The notes beneath the pieces are model-generated. The model had not been told where the DNA came from. It worked only from the letters and a program-made list of their open reading frames with translations, and searched no databases. This document shows, piece after piece, positions 27,471 through 35,971 of a stretch of DNA of 64,000 nucleotides. This DNA comes from Faecalicatena contorta (GTDB lineage: Bacteria; Bacillota; Clostridia; Lachnospirales; Lachnospiraceae): positions 36,879-100,878 of the forward strand of contig NZ_QGDS01000014.1 in assembly GCF_003149105.1 (NCBI RefSeq), in the 5' to 3' direction. How positions within the stretch are numbered: position 1 is the first letter of the stretch; every line of letters starts with the position of its first letter. The position numbers and the translations under genes were made by a program.

Positions 27471-28775
27471 TCATTTCAGTATTACTTCTAATACCGTATC
27501 ATTTTCATCGGGCAGTATCGGATCAGGTCCCAGGTCCGCAAATACAATATCCGGATAATCACTATGTACCCAGCTGGTCGAAACAGGCACTTCCGCTCCT
27601 GTCGCCAGATAACGTATTCCCTTTAGCTCCTCTTTCCGGATTCCAATCAGCGGAACCGGGCCGATGGTATTCTCAAACAAATGAAAATAGACATGCCGTC
27701 CGCTTTTCGTCACCCGTCCGTAATCCGGCTTTGGTATATCCCCCTTGCCGCATCCGTAAATACTTTTTCCATTCTGCTTCATCCATGCTCCCATGACGGA
27801 AAGTGCCGTTAAGGATTCCTGTGGAATGTTCCCATTTGCATCCGGTCCTACGTTGAGCAGCAGATTTCCACCCTTTGATACACATTCTACCAGTTTTCTA
27901 ATCAACATGGAAGCAGGTTTAAAATAATGGTCAGTGGCGTGGTACCCCCAGTTGCCGTTCATTGTCACGCATGCCTCCCATACCAAATCATTGCCATTCA
28001 CATCCTGCAGCCCATTTGGCGGAATTATCTGTTCCGGGCTGACAAAGTCTCCGTGATACGGAGTCGGGTCCCCAGCCGCCAGAGATCCAAAACCTTCTCC
28101 ACTGGCCTCCAGGCGATTGTCAATAATCACATCCGGCTGCAGCTTTCTTACCATATCCATCAATTCCGCAGCTTTCCACTTTTCCCCGCGCATATCGTCA
28201 TAGGAAAAGTCAAACCAAAGCACATCCAACTTGCCGTAATTCGTACAGATTTCTCTAACCTGATTATGCATATAAGTAAGATAATTATCAAAATCACGGT
28301 GTTCATTCGGATATTGACGATTGTTACGCATGGGATGATTCTTATCCCCGAAATGAGGATAGTCATCATGGTACCAGTCTAACAGTGTAAAATAGAGTCC
28401 TACTTTTAATCCTTCAGCTCTCACCGCTTCAACAAACTCTGCAACCAGGTCCCTGCCACAGGGCGTATTTGTGGACTTGAAATCAGTATACTGGCTGTCA
28501 TATAAGCAAAAACCGTCATGATGTTTTGCCGTTAAAACGACATATTTCATCCCGGCCTCTCTGGCTGTTTTAGCCCAGGCCCCAGGGTCATAACTGGCGG
28601 GGTCGAATTCTTCAAAATATTTCATATACTCTTCTTTGGGCATTTCTTCCGTACTTCGTATCCATTCTCCACGGGCTGGAATGGCATACAGTCCCCAGTG
28701 GATAAACATCCCGAACCGGGCTTCTTTATACCACTCCATACGCTTCTCATATTCTGCCTTGTCAAACTTATACAT
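27471..28775 (-). CDS. Alpha-L-fucosidase, GH29, cytoplasmic
   Basis: A 434-residue GH29 enzyme. It opens with WYKEARFGMFIHWGLYAIPA, then YVVLTAKHHDGFCLYDSQYT, and the nucleophile region LDVLWFDFSYDD near 200. VSKGGNLLLNVGPDANGNIP is also typical. GH29 enzymes release L-fucose with retention. There is no signal peptide, so the substrate must be imported first. The acid/base residue cannot be placed by eye, and the linkage preferred cannot be told. GGAGG precedes the ATG at 28775. It is followed closely by the DeoR gene. Fucose catabolism genes are not in the window. Confidence 0.93.
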   Translation of the reverse strand: MYKFDKAEYEKRMEWYKEARFGMFIHWGLYAIPARGEWIRSTEEMPKEEYMKYFEEFDPASYDPGAWAKTAREAGMKYVVLTAKHHDGFCLYDSQYTDFKSTNTPCGRDLVAEFVEAVRAEGLKVGLYFTLLDWYHDDYPHFGDKNHPMRNNRQYPNEHRDFDNYLTYMHNQVREICTNYGKLDVLWFDFSYDDMRGEKWKAAELMDMVRKLQPDVIIDNRLEASGEGFGSLAAGDPTPYHGDFVSPEQIIPPNGLQDVNGNDLVWEACVTMNGNWGYHATDHYFKPASMLIRKLVECVSKGGNLLLNVGPDANGNIPQESLTALSVMGAWMKQNGKSIYGCGKGDIPKPDYGRVTKSGRHVYFHLFENTIGPVPLIGIRKEELKGIRYLATGAEVPVSTSWVHSDYPDIVFADLGPDPILPDENDTVLEVILK

Positions 28776-28810
28776 ATTTGCTCCTCCATCCATATCTTGT
28801 TATTTATGAT

Positions 28811-29014
28811 GAAATTCTTTTCGCTAAGCTCGTGGAATACACACCACAAGGGTGAACTTTCTCACTAGGCTCGTAAAAGACCTCGCCAAGTGTTCAATGT
28901 TTCGCTAATCACTATCTATAATGAAGTTCTTTTCGCTAAGCTCGTGAAATACCTCGCTAATCTCTAAGAACGACCTACGTGCTAAGCTCGAAACTACCTC
29001 GCTAATCACTATCG
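28811..29014. repeat. Imperfect tandem repeat between transporter and fucosidase genes
   Basis: Units built on TTCGCTAAGCTCGTGAAATA and CCTCGCTAATCACTATC recur at about 28816, 28926 and 28982, with a more decayed unit between. The stretch fills the gap of the operon. No ORF is seen. Confidence 0.65.
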
Positions 29015-29982
29015 GTCATTTCCGGATAGTGGCATTTTACGATGTGTCCTTCCCCGATTGTCCGAGCCATTGGGCGTTCTTTCCTGCATTTGTCGGTACA
29101 GTAGGGACACCTTGTGTGAAACAGACAGCCATCTGGAAGATTTGTTGTACTTGGAAGATCCCCTTCCAGGATAATCCGCTTCTTTTTTCTCCCCGGATCC
29201 GGAACCGGCACTGCTGAAAGCAGGGCCCGCGTATACGGATGCCGCGGATTGCTGTAAAGCTCCCGTTTGGGCGCCGTCTCCACAATCGTACCCAGATACA
29301 TTACGGCAATCCGGTCTGATATCATCTCTACAACGCTCAAATCATGTGAAATAAATAAATAGGTCAGGTCATAATCCTTCTGTAGTTTCTGCAGAAGATT
29401 CAGCACCTGTGCCTGAATTGATACATCCAGCGCCGAAACCGGTTCATCGGCAATTATCAGCTTGGGATTTACAGTCAGGGCTCTGGCAATTCCGATACGC
29501 TGCCGCTGGCCGCCGGAAAACTCGTGAGGATACCTTTCACCATGAGCGGGACTTAAGCCCACTACCTCCAGAAGGCCGTGCACTTTTTTCAGCCGTTCAC
29601 CGCCGGACATGTTGGTATGAATCAGCAATGGTTCCCCAATCAGATCCTGGATCTTCATCCGCGGATTCAGAGAACCGTACGGGTCCTGGAAGATCATCTG
29701 GATATCTGATCTAAGGGGCCTCATTTCGTTCTGTGATATCCGGGAGATTTCTTTCCCCTCAAACCATATTTCACCTGCATCGGGCGTCAGCAAATGATCG
29801 ATCAACCGGCCGGTTGTAGACTTGCCGCAGCCGGATTCTCCTACTAACGAGAAAGTCTCTCCCGGCATAATTTCAAATGAAACATCATTTACTGCATGAA
29901 CAAATTTCTTTTTGGCAAACAACCCTTTATTTACAGGAAACGTTTTTACTACGTTTTTTACCGATACTAATGCTTCACTCAT
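29002..29982 (-). CDS. Oligopeptide/dipeptide ABC transporter ATPase (OppF/DppF type)
   Basis: A 326-residue ATPase with Walker [12 protein letters not shown], signature [15 protein letters not shown], Walker [13 protein letters not shown] and the OppF C-terminal cap with a Cys-rich iron-sulfur-like pattern ([20 protein letters not shown]). The [20 protein letters not shown] opening is typical of OppF. It works with the DppD-type partner as a heterodimer. The start at 29982 overlaps the stop of the partner gene (ATGA) and has GGAGGTG upstream. Confidence 0.93.
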   Translation of the reverse strand: MSEALVSVKNVVKTFPVNKGLFAKKKFVHAVNDVSFEIMPGETFSLVGESGCGKSTTGRLIDHLLTPDAGEIWFEGKEISRISQNEMRPLRSDIQMIFQDPYGSLNPRMKIQDLIGEPLLIHTNMSGGERLKKVHGLLEVVGLSPAHGERYPHEFSGGQRQRIGIARALTVNPKLIIADEPVSALDVSIQAQVLNLLQKLQKDYDLTYLFISHDLSVVEMISDRIAVMYLGTIVETAPKRELYSNPRHPYTRALLSAVPVPDPGRKKKRIILEGDLPSTTNLPDGCLFHTRCPYCTDKCRKERPMARTIGEGHIVKCHYPEMTDSD

Positions 29983-30980
29983 ACGGATGTCACCTCCTGT
30001 CTGTCGGTATGCAGCAGATGGCATCTGCATCTGCGTGTTCCCGTCTCATCAGTTGCCTCCAGATCGGGTTCCTGCTCCCGGCAGATATCCATAGCAAACT
30101 TGCACCGTGGCGCAAACTTACACCCCTTTGGCATCACCGCCAAATCTGGTACACTTCCCGGTATAGACGGCAGGGAAGTCATATTGCTCCCCAGTTTCGG
30201 TACTGATTCAATCAGTCCCTGAGTATACGGATGCTGCGGACATTCGAATAATTCTTGAACCGGCTTTTCTTCAACGATTCGTCCGGCATACATGACTACC
30301 ACCCGGCTGCACATCTCTGCAACCACACCCAGATCATGGGTAATTAACAGAATTCCAGTATTTCTCTTTTCCCGGATTTCTTCCATCAGCTCCAGTATCT
30401 GAGCCTGAATCGTTACATCCAGTGCAGTTGTCGGCTCATCTGCAATCAACAGTTCAGGCTCACACGACATTGCCATTGCAATCATAACACGCTGACACAT
30501 CCCGCCTGATAATTGATGGGGATAACTCTTCAGCGTCATGTTCGGCTCCGGAATCCCTACCGCTTTCAGAACATCATAAGCCCGGCTGGCCGCAGCTTCC
30601 TTGCTGATTTCATTATGCAGAAGAATGGCCTCGGTTAACTGCCGTCCAATCCGCATACAGGGATTGAGAGAATTCATTGGTTCCTGAAAAATCATCGCAA
30701 TCTCATGGCCCCGGACTTTGCACATCTCCTTTTTATTTATCTGCAGTAAATCCCGGCCGTTTATGAGCACCTCTCCTTCAGATATTTTACTGTTTCTGGC
30801 CGCCAGAAGCCGCATAATCGATAAGGATGTTACCGATTTCCCGCATCCGGACTCTCCAACCAGTCCCAGTATCTCTCCGCGGTTAATGGAAAAAGAAACA
30901 TGATTCACCGCTGTCACCCAACTTTTATCCCGTTTGAACTCCGTCCGGAGGTTTTTTACTTCTAATAGCTTCTCTGACAT
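29979..30980 (-). CDS. Oligopeptide/dipeptide ABC transporter ATPase (OppD/DppD type)
   Basis: A 333-residue ATPase. Walker A is [11 protein letters not shown], the Q-loop is MIFQEPMNSLNP, the signature LSGGMCQRVMIAMAM and Walker B LLIADEPTTALD. The C-terminus has the oligopeptide-transporter cap with PKGCKFAPRCKFAMDICREQ. The signature is LSGGM rather than LSGGQ, which is common in OppD. It pairs with the next gene. Both importer ATPases sit between permeases and fucosidase. Confidence 0.94.
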   Translation of the reverse strand: MSEKLLEVKNLRTEFKRDKSWVTAVNHVSFSINRGEILGLVGESGCGKSVTSLSIMRLLAARNSKISEGEVLINGRDLLQINKKEMCKVRGHEIAMIFQEPMNSLNPCMRIGRQLTEAILLHNEISKEAAASRAYDVLKAVGIPEPNMTLKSYPHQLSGGMCQRVMIAMAMSCEPELLIADEPTTALDVTIQAQILELMEEIREKRNTGILLITHDLGVVAEMCSRVVVMYAGRIVEEKPVQELFECPQHPYTQGLIESVPKLGSNMTSLPSIPGSVPDLAVMPKGCKFAPRCKFAMDICREQEPDLEATDETGTRRCRCHLLHTDRQEVTSV

Positions 30981-30991
30981 GATTTTCCCTC

Positions 30992-31894
30992 CTAGTTCAT
31001 TTTAGGATCCAGAGTATCCCGCAGTCCGTCACCGAGCAGATTGAACGCCAGTACCGTCAGCAGAATTAAAATCCCCGGAAATAATACGATATGGGGTGCC
31101 GTATTTAAATAGTTACGCCCCTGTGACAACATTGCTCCCCAGTCCGGTTCAGTCACATTTGCACCAAAACCGAGGAAACTTAAGGATGATGCCGCCAAGA
31201 TTGCAGTACCGATACGCATCGTGAAATTCACAATCATCGATGGGATGGTTCCCGGTAATACATGTACAAATAGCAATCTGCTGTTAGTACACCCTAAGGA
31301 CCGGGCTACTTCAATATATAACTCCTGTTTTACCGACAGCGTAGCGCTTCGGGTAATCCGCGCAAATGACGGTACTGTAAATACTGCCACCGCTATCATT
31401 ACATTAATCATTCCGGGACCAATAATTGCCACAACCGCAATTGCCAGCAGAATATCCGGAAATGCAAACATAACATCACAGAACCGCATAATCAGAGAAT
31501 CAAGAATCCCTCCGAAGAATCCGGCAAGCAGCCCCAGAAGCACTCCGCCGGCTGTTCCAATCACCGTTGCCGTCAGCGCACTAAAAAGTGAGGTCCTGGT
31601 TCCAACCATCAAACGGCTGAAGATATCCCGCCCGTACTCATCGGTTCCCCAGATATGTCCTTTGCCGGGTCCGGAAAGCAGATTGCTGTAATCTGCCTGT
31701 CCGGCATTGTATGGAACGATATACGGAGCAATGATTGCCATAATAATCATAAGAATGATAAAAACAAAGGCCACCACAGCGGTCCGGCGTTTCAAAAACT
31801 TTTTAATAAATTCTTTTGCCCTGCTCTTCGCTTTCGAGAGTTCTTCAGCAGCGGCAAATTGATCTGAATAACCATTTATTTTTGTCTGTGCCAT
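30992..31894 (-). CDS. ABC transporter permease, DppC/OppC type
   Basis: A 300-residue permease. An N-terminal OppC-type segment (VAFVFIILMIIMAIIAPYIV) comes first, then five further helices of the BPD_transp_1 domain with the EAA loop EVARSLGCTNSRLLFVHVLP. GTDEYGRDIFSRLMVGTRTS is the typical DppC motif. It pairs with DppB-type permease encoded 16 bases upstream. The ATG has GGAGGG upstream. Confidence 0.93.
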   Translation of the reverse strand: MAQTKINGYSDQFAAAEELSKAKSRAKEFIKKFLKRRTAVVAFVFIILMIIMAIIAPYIVPYNAGQADYSNLLSGPGKGHIWGTDEYGRDIFSRLMVGTRTSLFSALTATVIGTAGGVLLGLLAGFFGGILDSLIMRFCDVMFAFPDILLAIAVVAIIGPGMINVMIAVAVFTVPSFARITRSATLSVKQELYIEVARSLGCTNSRLLFVHVLPGTIPSMIVNFTMRIGTAILAASSLSFLGFGANVTEPDWGAMLSQGRNYLNTAPHIVLFPGILILLTVLAFNLLGDGLRDTLDPKMN

Positions 31895-31910
31895 TACTCT
31901 TCCCTCCTTC

Positions 31911-32831
31911 TTAATCGTATCGTACTTTCGGATTAATTACACCATACAGCAGGTCGACGATCAGATTGATTACGATATATTCCAAAGCAAAAAACAACAA
32001 TAATGCCTGCACTACTTTATAATCTCTTAAATTAATGGAATCTACCAGCAGGCGGCCCAGTCCCGGGATGGAAAACACCGTTTCCGCCATGACCGATCCT
32101 GAAAGCAAACCACCAATCTGTAGTCCGGCTACAGTGACAATCTCAATCAGCGAATTTTTGAATCCATGCCGCACCACCACCAGTGATTCTATCAGTCCTT
32201 TGGCTCTGGCCGTCCGGACATAGTCAGCTCTCATTGTTTCCAGCATTGATGATCTGGTAAACCGTGCCATGATTGCCATAACTCCGGAACCCATGGTCAG
32301 AGACGGAAGCACATAACTCTGCCAGCTGTCCAGCCCACCGGTGGGCAGCCACCCCAGGGAAACCGAAAACATCTGAATCAGCTGCAGACCCAGCCAAAAA
32401 CCGGGCACCGAGATTCCTACAATGGCAATCAGCATTCCCAGATAATCAGCCATCTTTCCGTGAAAAACTGCCGCCAGTACCCCGATAGCAATCCCAATCA
32501 TAATTGCCCACATAGCCGACGAAAGGGTCAGCAAAATGGTCGGCTTCAAGCGCGGCAGGATTGTATCCTCCACGGTCTTTCCATTTCGGATCGACAGCCC
32601 CATGTCTCCGGTCACAAGTCCTTTCATATACTCCCCGTATTGCGTTAACAAGGGCTTATCAAGGCCCAGTTGTTCCCGCACCACTTTTACATCTGCTTTG
32701 GTTGCATCCTGGCCGGCAATCAGCCTGGCCGGGTCACCCGGTATCATGTGAATAAACATAAATATCAGAAATGAAATAACCAGCAGCAAGGGGATGGTAC
32801 TTAGTAAACGTTTTACACAATAACGTCCCAT
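31911..32831 (-). CDS. ABC transporter permease, DppB/OppB type
   Basis: A 306-residue permease. It starts MGRYCVKRLLSTIPLLLVIS, has the DppB motif MIPGDPARLIAG and the EAA loop DYVRTARAKGLIESLVVVRH, and ends SVFSIPGLGRLL... through the last helices. Six membrane helices are expected. AAGGAGG lies before the ATG. A 370-base gap with hairpin repeats separates it from the binding-protein gene upstream; such hairpins often keep binding-protein mRNA more abundant than permease mRNA. Confidence 0.93.
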   Translation of the reverse strand: MGRYCVKRLLSTIPLLLVISFLIFMFIHMIPGDPARLIAGQDATKADVKVVREQLGLDKPLLTQYGEYMKGLVTGDMGLSIRNGKTVEDTILPRLKPTILLTLSSAMWAIMIGIAIGVLAAVFHGKMADYLGMLIAIVGISVPGFWLGLQLIQMFSVSLGWLPTGGLDSWQSYVLPSLTMGSGVMAIMARFTRSSMLETMRADYVRTARAKGLIESLVVVRHGFKNSLIEIVTVAGLQIGGLLSGSVMAETVFSIPGLGRLLVDSINLRDYKVVQALLLFFALEYIVINLIVDLLYGVINPKVRYD

Positions 32832-32847
32832 TCAATTACCTCCTTAA

Positions 32848-33103
32848 AATAAAGAGTCTGGCAAGCCAGACTCGCGCGCCGAAGTGCGGTCGCTTTAGCG
32901 GCCATTTTCCTTATGCGCGTAGTGTGATCCCCCGGAGGGTTTTTATATAATAGGAAACTGCGTTTCCTATTATATAAATAAAGAGTTTGCTTGCAAACGC
33001 TTGCGCCTGCGGCGGGTTGCATAGCGGCATCTACCACTTACGCCACAGTGCGATCCCCCGGAGGTTTTTGTATGATAGGAAACTTCATTTCTTATCATAC
33101 AAG
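32848..33103. repeat. Two tandem multi-hairpin repeat units
   Basis: Unit 1 (32848-32977) and unit 2 (32979-33103) share the order AATAAAGAGT-hairpin, a GC-rich hairpin, a GATCCCCCGGAGG box and a long terminal hairpin. The terminal hairpin of unit 1 is near perfect (TTTATATAATAGGAAAC and its complement, 32942-32977); that of unit 2 is TTGTATGATAGGAAA-type. The unit is related to the copy at 19639. Confidence 0.75.
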
Positions 33104-33172
33104 AAAGGAACTGGCATTTTTCGCATCTGTGAAAAAATGACAGACATCGACAACGTCAGTTCCTTTCACGGA
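33104..33172 (-). terminator. Long-range hairpin after the binding-protein gene
   Basis: GAAAGGAACTG and CAGTTCCTTTC arms enclose about 45 bases, 30 bases beyond the binding-protein stop. It is likely an attenuator or mRNA-stabilising hairpin. Confidence 0.45.
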
Positions 33173-33199
33173 CATTATTGTCCGCTTAAAAATCAATTA

Positions 33200-34882
33200 T
33201 TACTGAGCTAAAACCGCATTTGCAAAATTGAATGCTCCGTCCGGTGATACATATACACCTGAAAGATAAGATTTTGTGGAGTAGATGATCTGGTCATTTC
33301 CAAGGAATAGCCATACAGCATCATCCCATGCCATCTTCTGTGCTTCGCTGTAATAAGATTTCTGTTCTGCTTCATCTGCCGTCTTCAGGCCTTTGTCCAG
33401 AAGCTCATCGAATTCCGGATTGTTGTAATATACTGTATTGGCACTGTTCGGTGGTGCCATTGTACTGTACAGTAAGGACCGGAGTGACCCATCCATGGTG
33501 AAGTCAGATGCTGACCAGTTTACATACCACATATTAATTTCAGCATCTTCTTTATCCACATAAATCTTTTCACTGACAGTTGCCGGTTCCATCGGTACTA
33601 CTTCTACTTCAATGCCAATCTGCTCTAACTGCTGCTGGATAAAGGTCATACCTTTGATTTCCTGGGTGGTGTTGTCCCCCCACAGGGTAAGCTTAAATCC
33701 GTCTTCATAGCCGGCTTCTTTCATCAGCTCTTTAGCCTTTTCAACATCATATGTATATTCCTTCTGCTCCTCATATCCGCTAATAATGGACGGTACAACC
33801 GAAGTTGCCTTTTTGGCATATCCTGAATACATCAGCTGGACATAAGCGTCCTGATCAATTGCATAGTTCATTGCCTGACGTACTTTTATATCACTTAATT
33901 CTTTCAATCCAGTATTTAGAGTTACGTATCTCATAATGTTTGAATCTGCTGTCATAACGTTAATATCATCGGTTCCCTTAATTGCATTAATCTGGTCGGA
34001 AGGAGTCGGATAAATAAAATCTGCTTCCCCCGTCTGCAGCATCGCCGTACGGGAACCAGCTTCGGGCACTTCTTTAATCGTTATGGTATCAACGCCTGGT
34101 TTCTCACCCCAGTAATCATCATTGCGTTTCATCGCGGTGTGGTCGCCTTCCTCCCACTCCACAATTGTATACGGACCAGTGCCGCATGCATTGTACATAA
34201 TATCATTTCCGTATTTTTCCAGTGCAGCCGGACTGATTATGCAGAACTGAGTCATTCGGTTGATAAACGGTGACCACTGCTCTGTTAAAGTAAATACCAC
34301 AGTTTTTTCATCGGTTGCTTTTACACTTTCAATACGCATGGTTTCAGAACCGTCATCTTTAGCAACAACAAATCTTCTTCTCTGTGATAAATTGTTATCT
34401 GGATTCATTACCCTTTCATAGTTTGCTTCAACTGCAGCCGCATTAAAGTCGGTGCCGTCATGAAATTTTATTCCCTCCCGAAGATGGAATGTATAGACAA
34501 GGGAATCATCTGAAACTTCCCAGCTTTCCGCCAGTCCGCCAGTCAATTCATTCTTTTCATCAAATTTAACCAGAGTTTCATAAACACCGCGGGTTGCAGA
34601 GATTGCATTTGTATCCGGAATATTCATGGGATCCATCGAACTGACACTTCCTTCAATCGCAATTACTAAATCATTATCCGCTGACTTGGAGTCGGTATTC
34701 GTTGCTTTTACTATGTAACCATCGGCATCAGCACCGCCGGTTGCCTCGGAGCCCTCATTTGCACTGTTCTTTGCTGTCTCGTCTGATGCGTCCTTGTTGT
34801 CTGAACTGCTGCCGCAGGCTGCCATAGAAAATACCATCGCTCCTGCCAGAAGGACTCCAAGGATTTTTTGATACTTTTTCAT
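33200..34882 (-). CDS. ABC transporter substrate-binding lipoprotein, family 5
   Basis: A 560-residue DppA/OppA-type binding protein. The lipoprotein signal is MKKYQKILGVLLAGAMVF then SMAACGSS, with lipobox Cys near residue 22. An acidic Ser-rich linker follows, then the family-5 domain (FHLREGIKFHDGTDFNAAAV, YGNDIMYNACGTGPYTIVEW). Family 5 binds peptides but also some oligosaccharides and glycopeptides. The ATG at 34882 has AAAGGAGG upstream. It is the first gene of the locus, driven by the promoter at 35087-35115, and supplies the substrate to the permeases and ATPases downstream. Confidence 0.93.
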   Translation of the reverse strand: MKKYQKILGVLLAGAMVFSMAACGSSSDNKDASDETAKNSANEGSEATGGADADGYIVKATNTDSKSADNDLVIAIEGSVSSMDPMNIPDTNAISATRGVYETLVKFDEKNELTGGLAESWEVSDDSLVYTFHLREGIKFHDGTDFNAAAVEANYERVMNPDNNLSQRRRFVVAKDDGSETMRIESVKATDEKTVVFTLTEQWSPFINRMTQFCIISPAALEKYGNDIMYNACGTGPYTIVEWEEGDHTAMKRNDDYWGEKPGVDTITIKEVPEAGSRTAMLQTGEADFIYPTPSDQINAIKGTDDINVMTADSNIMRYVTLNTGLKELSDIKVRQAMNYAIDQDAYVQLMYSGYAKKATSVVPSIISGYEEQKEYTYDVEKAKELMKEAGYEDGFKLTLWGDNTTQEIKGMTFIQQQLEQIGIEVEVVPMEPATVSEKIYVDKEDAEINMWYVNWSASDFTMDGSLRSLLYSTMAPPNSANTVYYNNPEFDELLDKGLKTADEAEQKSYYSEAQKMAWDDAVWLFLGNDQIIYSTKSYLSGVYVSPDGAFNFANAVLAQ

Positions 34883-35252
34883 AAATTTCCTCCTTTTTTT
34901 CAAAAAACATCATTAATAATAAACAACTCTGTACCTAAAATTAAGTACAAAAAAAGTATTTTCTATTTTTTGCTCCATCGCAATGTTCAAAATTTAAATA
35001 TCACAAGGACTACTTACGTCCGCGGAAATGAATAATGAATGCCCCTTCGCATACTCATAAAAAATACTTTATTTCTATTGTTTCAGATTATATCAAGCAA
35101 TTATCGACTTGTCAATTGTTTTTTATTATTTCGTATTGTTTGTTATCAATTTTTGTAAATATCAATTGTCCACCCTTTTTATTTCAAATATGAACCAATT
35201 TACAGATTCCTCATATATTATAAGAGATAAAATATCTTACGGGAGGAATTTT
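34883..35252. other. Divergent regulatory region
   Basis: About 370 bases between two divergent ABC binding-protein genes. It holds a strong minus-strand promoter and several copies of a TCAATTG-like motif (for example 35112-35118 and 35162-35168) that could bind a regulator. No ORF is seen. Confidence 0.5.
35087..35115 (-). promoter_or_regulatory. Main promoter of the glycopeptide locus
   Basis: Minus-strand TTGACA (35115-35110), a 17-base spacer and TATAAT (35092-35087): a consensus sigma-A promoter. The leader to the first ATG would be about 200 bases. Confidence 0.85.
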
Positions 35253-35882
35253 ATGAAAAAACGGTTACTTGCTGTGCTGCTTACTGTTGTTATGGTTGTG
35301 GCACTGCTGTCTGCCTGTACTTCACCAAAAGACAAGAAAGAAGTTTCTGGGAACGCTGTGTCCGAAACACAGAAGGAAATGACAGATATCACATTAAATG
35401 AAGTTGCTCATTCGATTTTTTATGCGCCTATGTACGTTGCAATTGAAGAAGGATACTTTGCTGAAGAAGGAATCGAACTCACTCTGATTACTGGATTTGG
35501 TGCAGATAAGACAATGACCGCTGTTCTCTCCGGTGAAGCGGACATTGGATTTATGGGCTCTGAAGCGTCTATTTATACTTATAATGAAGGCGCAAATGAC
35601 TACGTGGTTAACTTCGCCCAATTAACTCAGCGGGCAGGCAATTTCCTTGTTGCACGTGAGGAAATGCCGGACTTCTCATGGGATAATCTCAAGGGCAGTA
35701 CTGTGCTTGGCGGAAGAAAAGGCGGAATGCCGGAGATGGTGTTTGAGTATATTCTAAAGCAAAACGGAATTGATCCTGCTGCAGATTTGGAAATTAATCA
35801 GAGTATTGATTTCGGTTCTACTGCTGCAGCATTTTCAGAAGGGCAGGGGGACTTTACAATAGAATTCCCTTGTGTCAAGTAA
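35253..35882 (+). pseudogene. NMT1/SsuA-type ABC binding lipoprotein, C-terminally truncated
   Basis: A 209-residue frame. It begins with a lipoprotein signal (MKKRLLAVLLTVVMVVALLS then ACTS, Cys near 23). The NMT1/THI5-like domain follows (FYAPMYVAIEEGYFAEEGIE, VLSGEADIGFMGSEASIYTY). It stops after GQGDFTIEFPCVK, at about two thirds of the usual 320-340 residues; the family would continue from TIEFEP-like sequence. The break at about 35863-35870 coincides with the start of the island, and no remainder or permease/ATPase partner is found to the right within the window. GGGAGGA precedes the ATG. The N-terminal part is intact and may still be expressed. Confidence 0.8.
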
Positions 35883-35930
35883 AGACTAACAATTTTCTAA
35901 TTTTATTTATTTGTCTTCCCCACTGCAAAA

Positions 35931-35971
35931 GCAGGAACCACGCTCCTACGGTAGTTCCTGCTCTCTCTTTT
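35931..35971. terminator. Terminator between truncated binding-protein gene and ABC-3C operon
   Basis: GCAGGAAC and GTTCCTGC arms; on the plus strand TCTCTTTTTAT follows. It lies directly after the ABC-3C ATPase stop and can serve both directions. Confidence 0.7.

Noticed and set aside
28811..29014. Possible CRISPR array
   Set aside because: The repeat units are imperfect, spacing is irregular and no cas genes are present.
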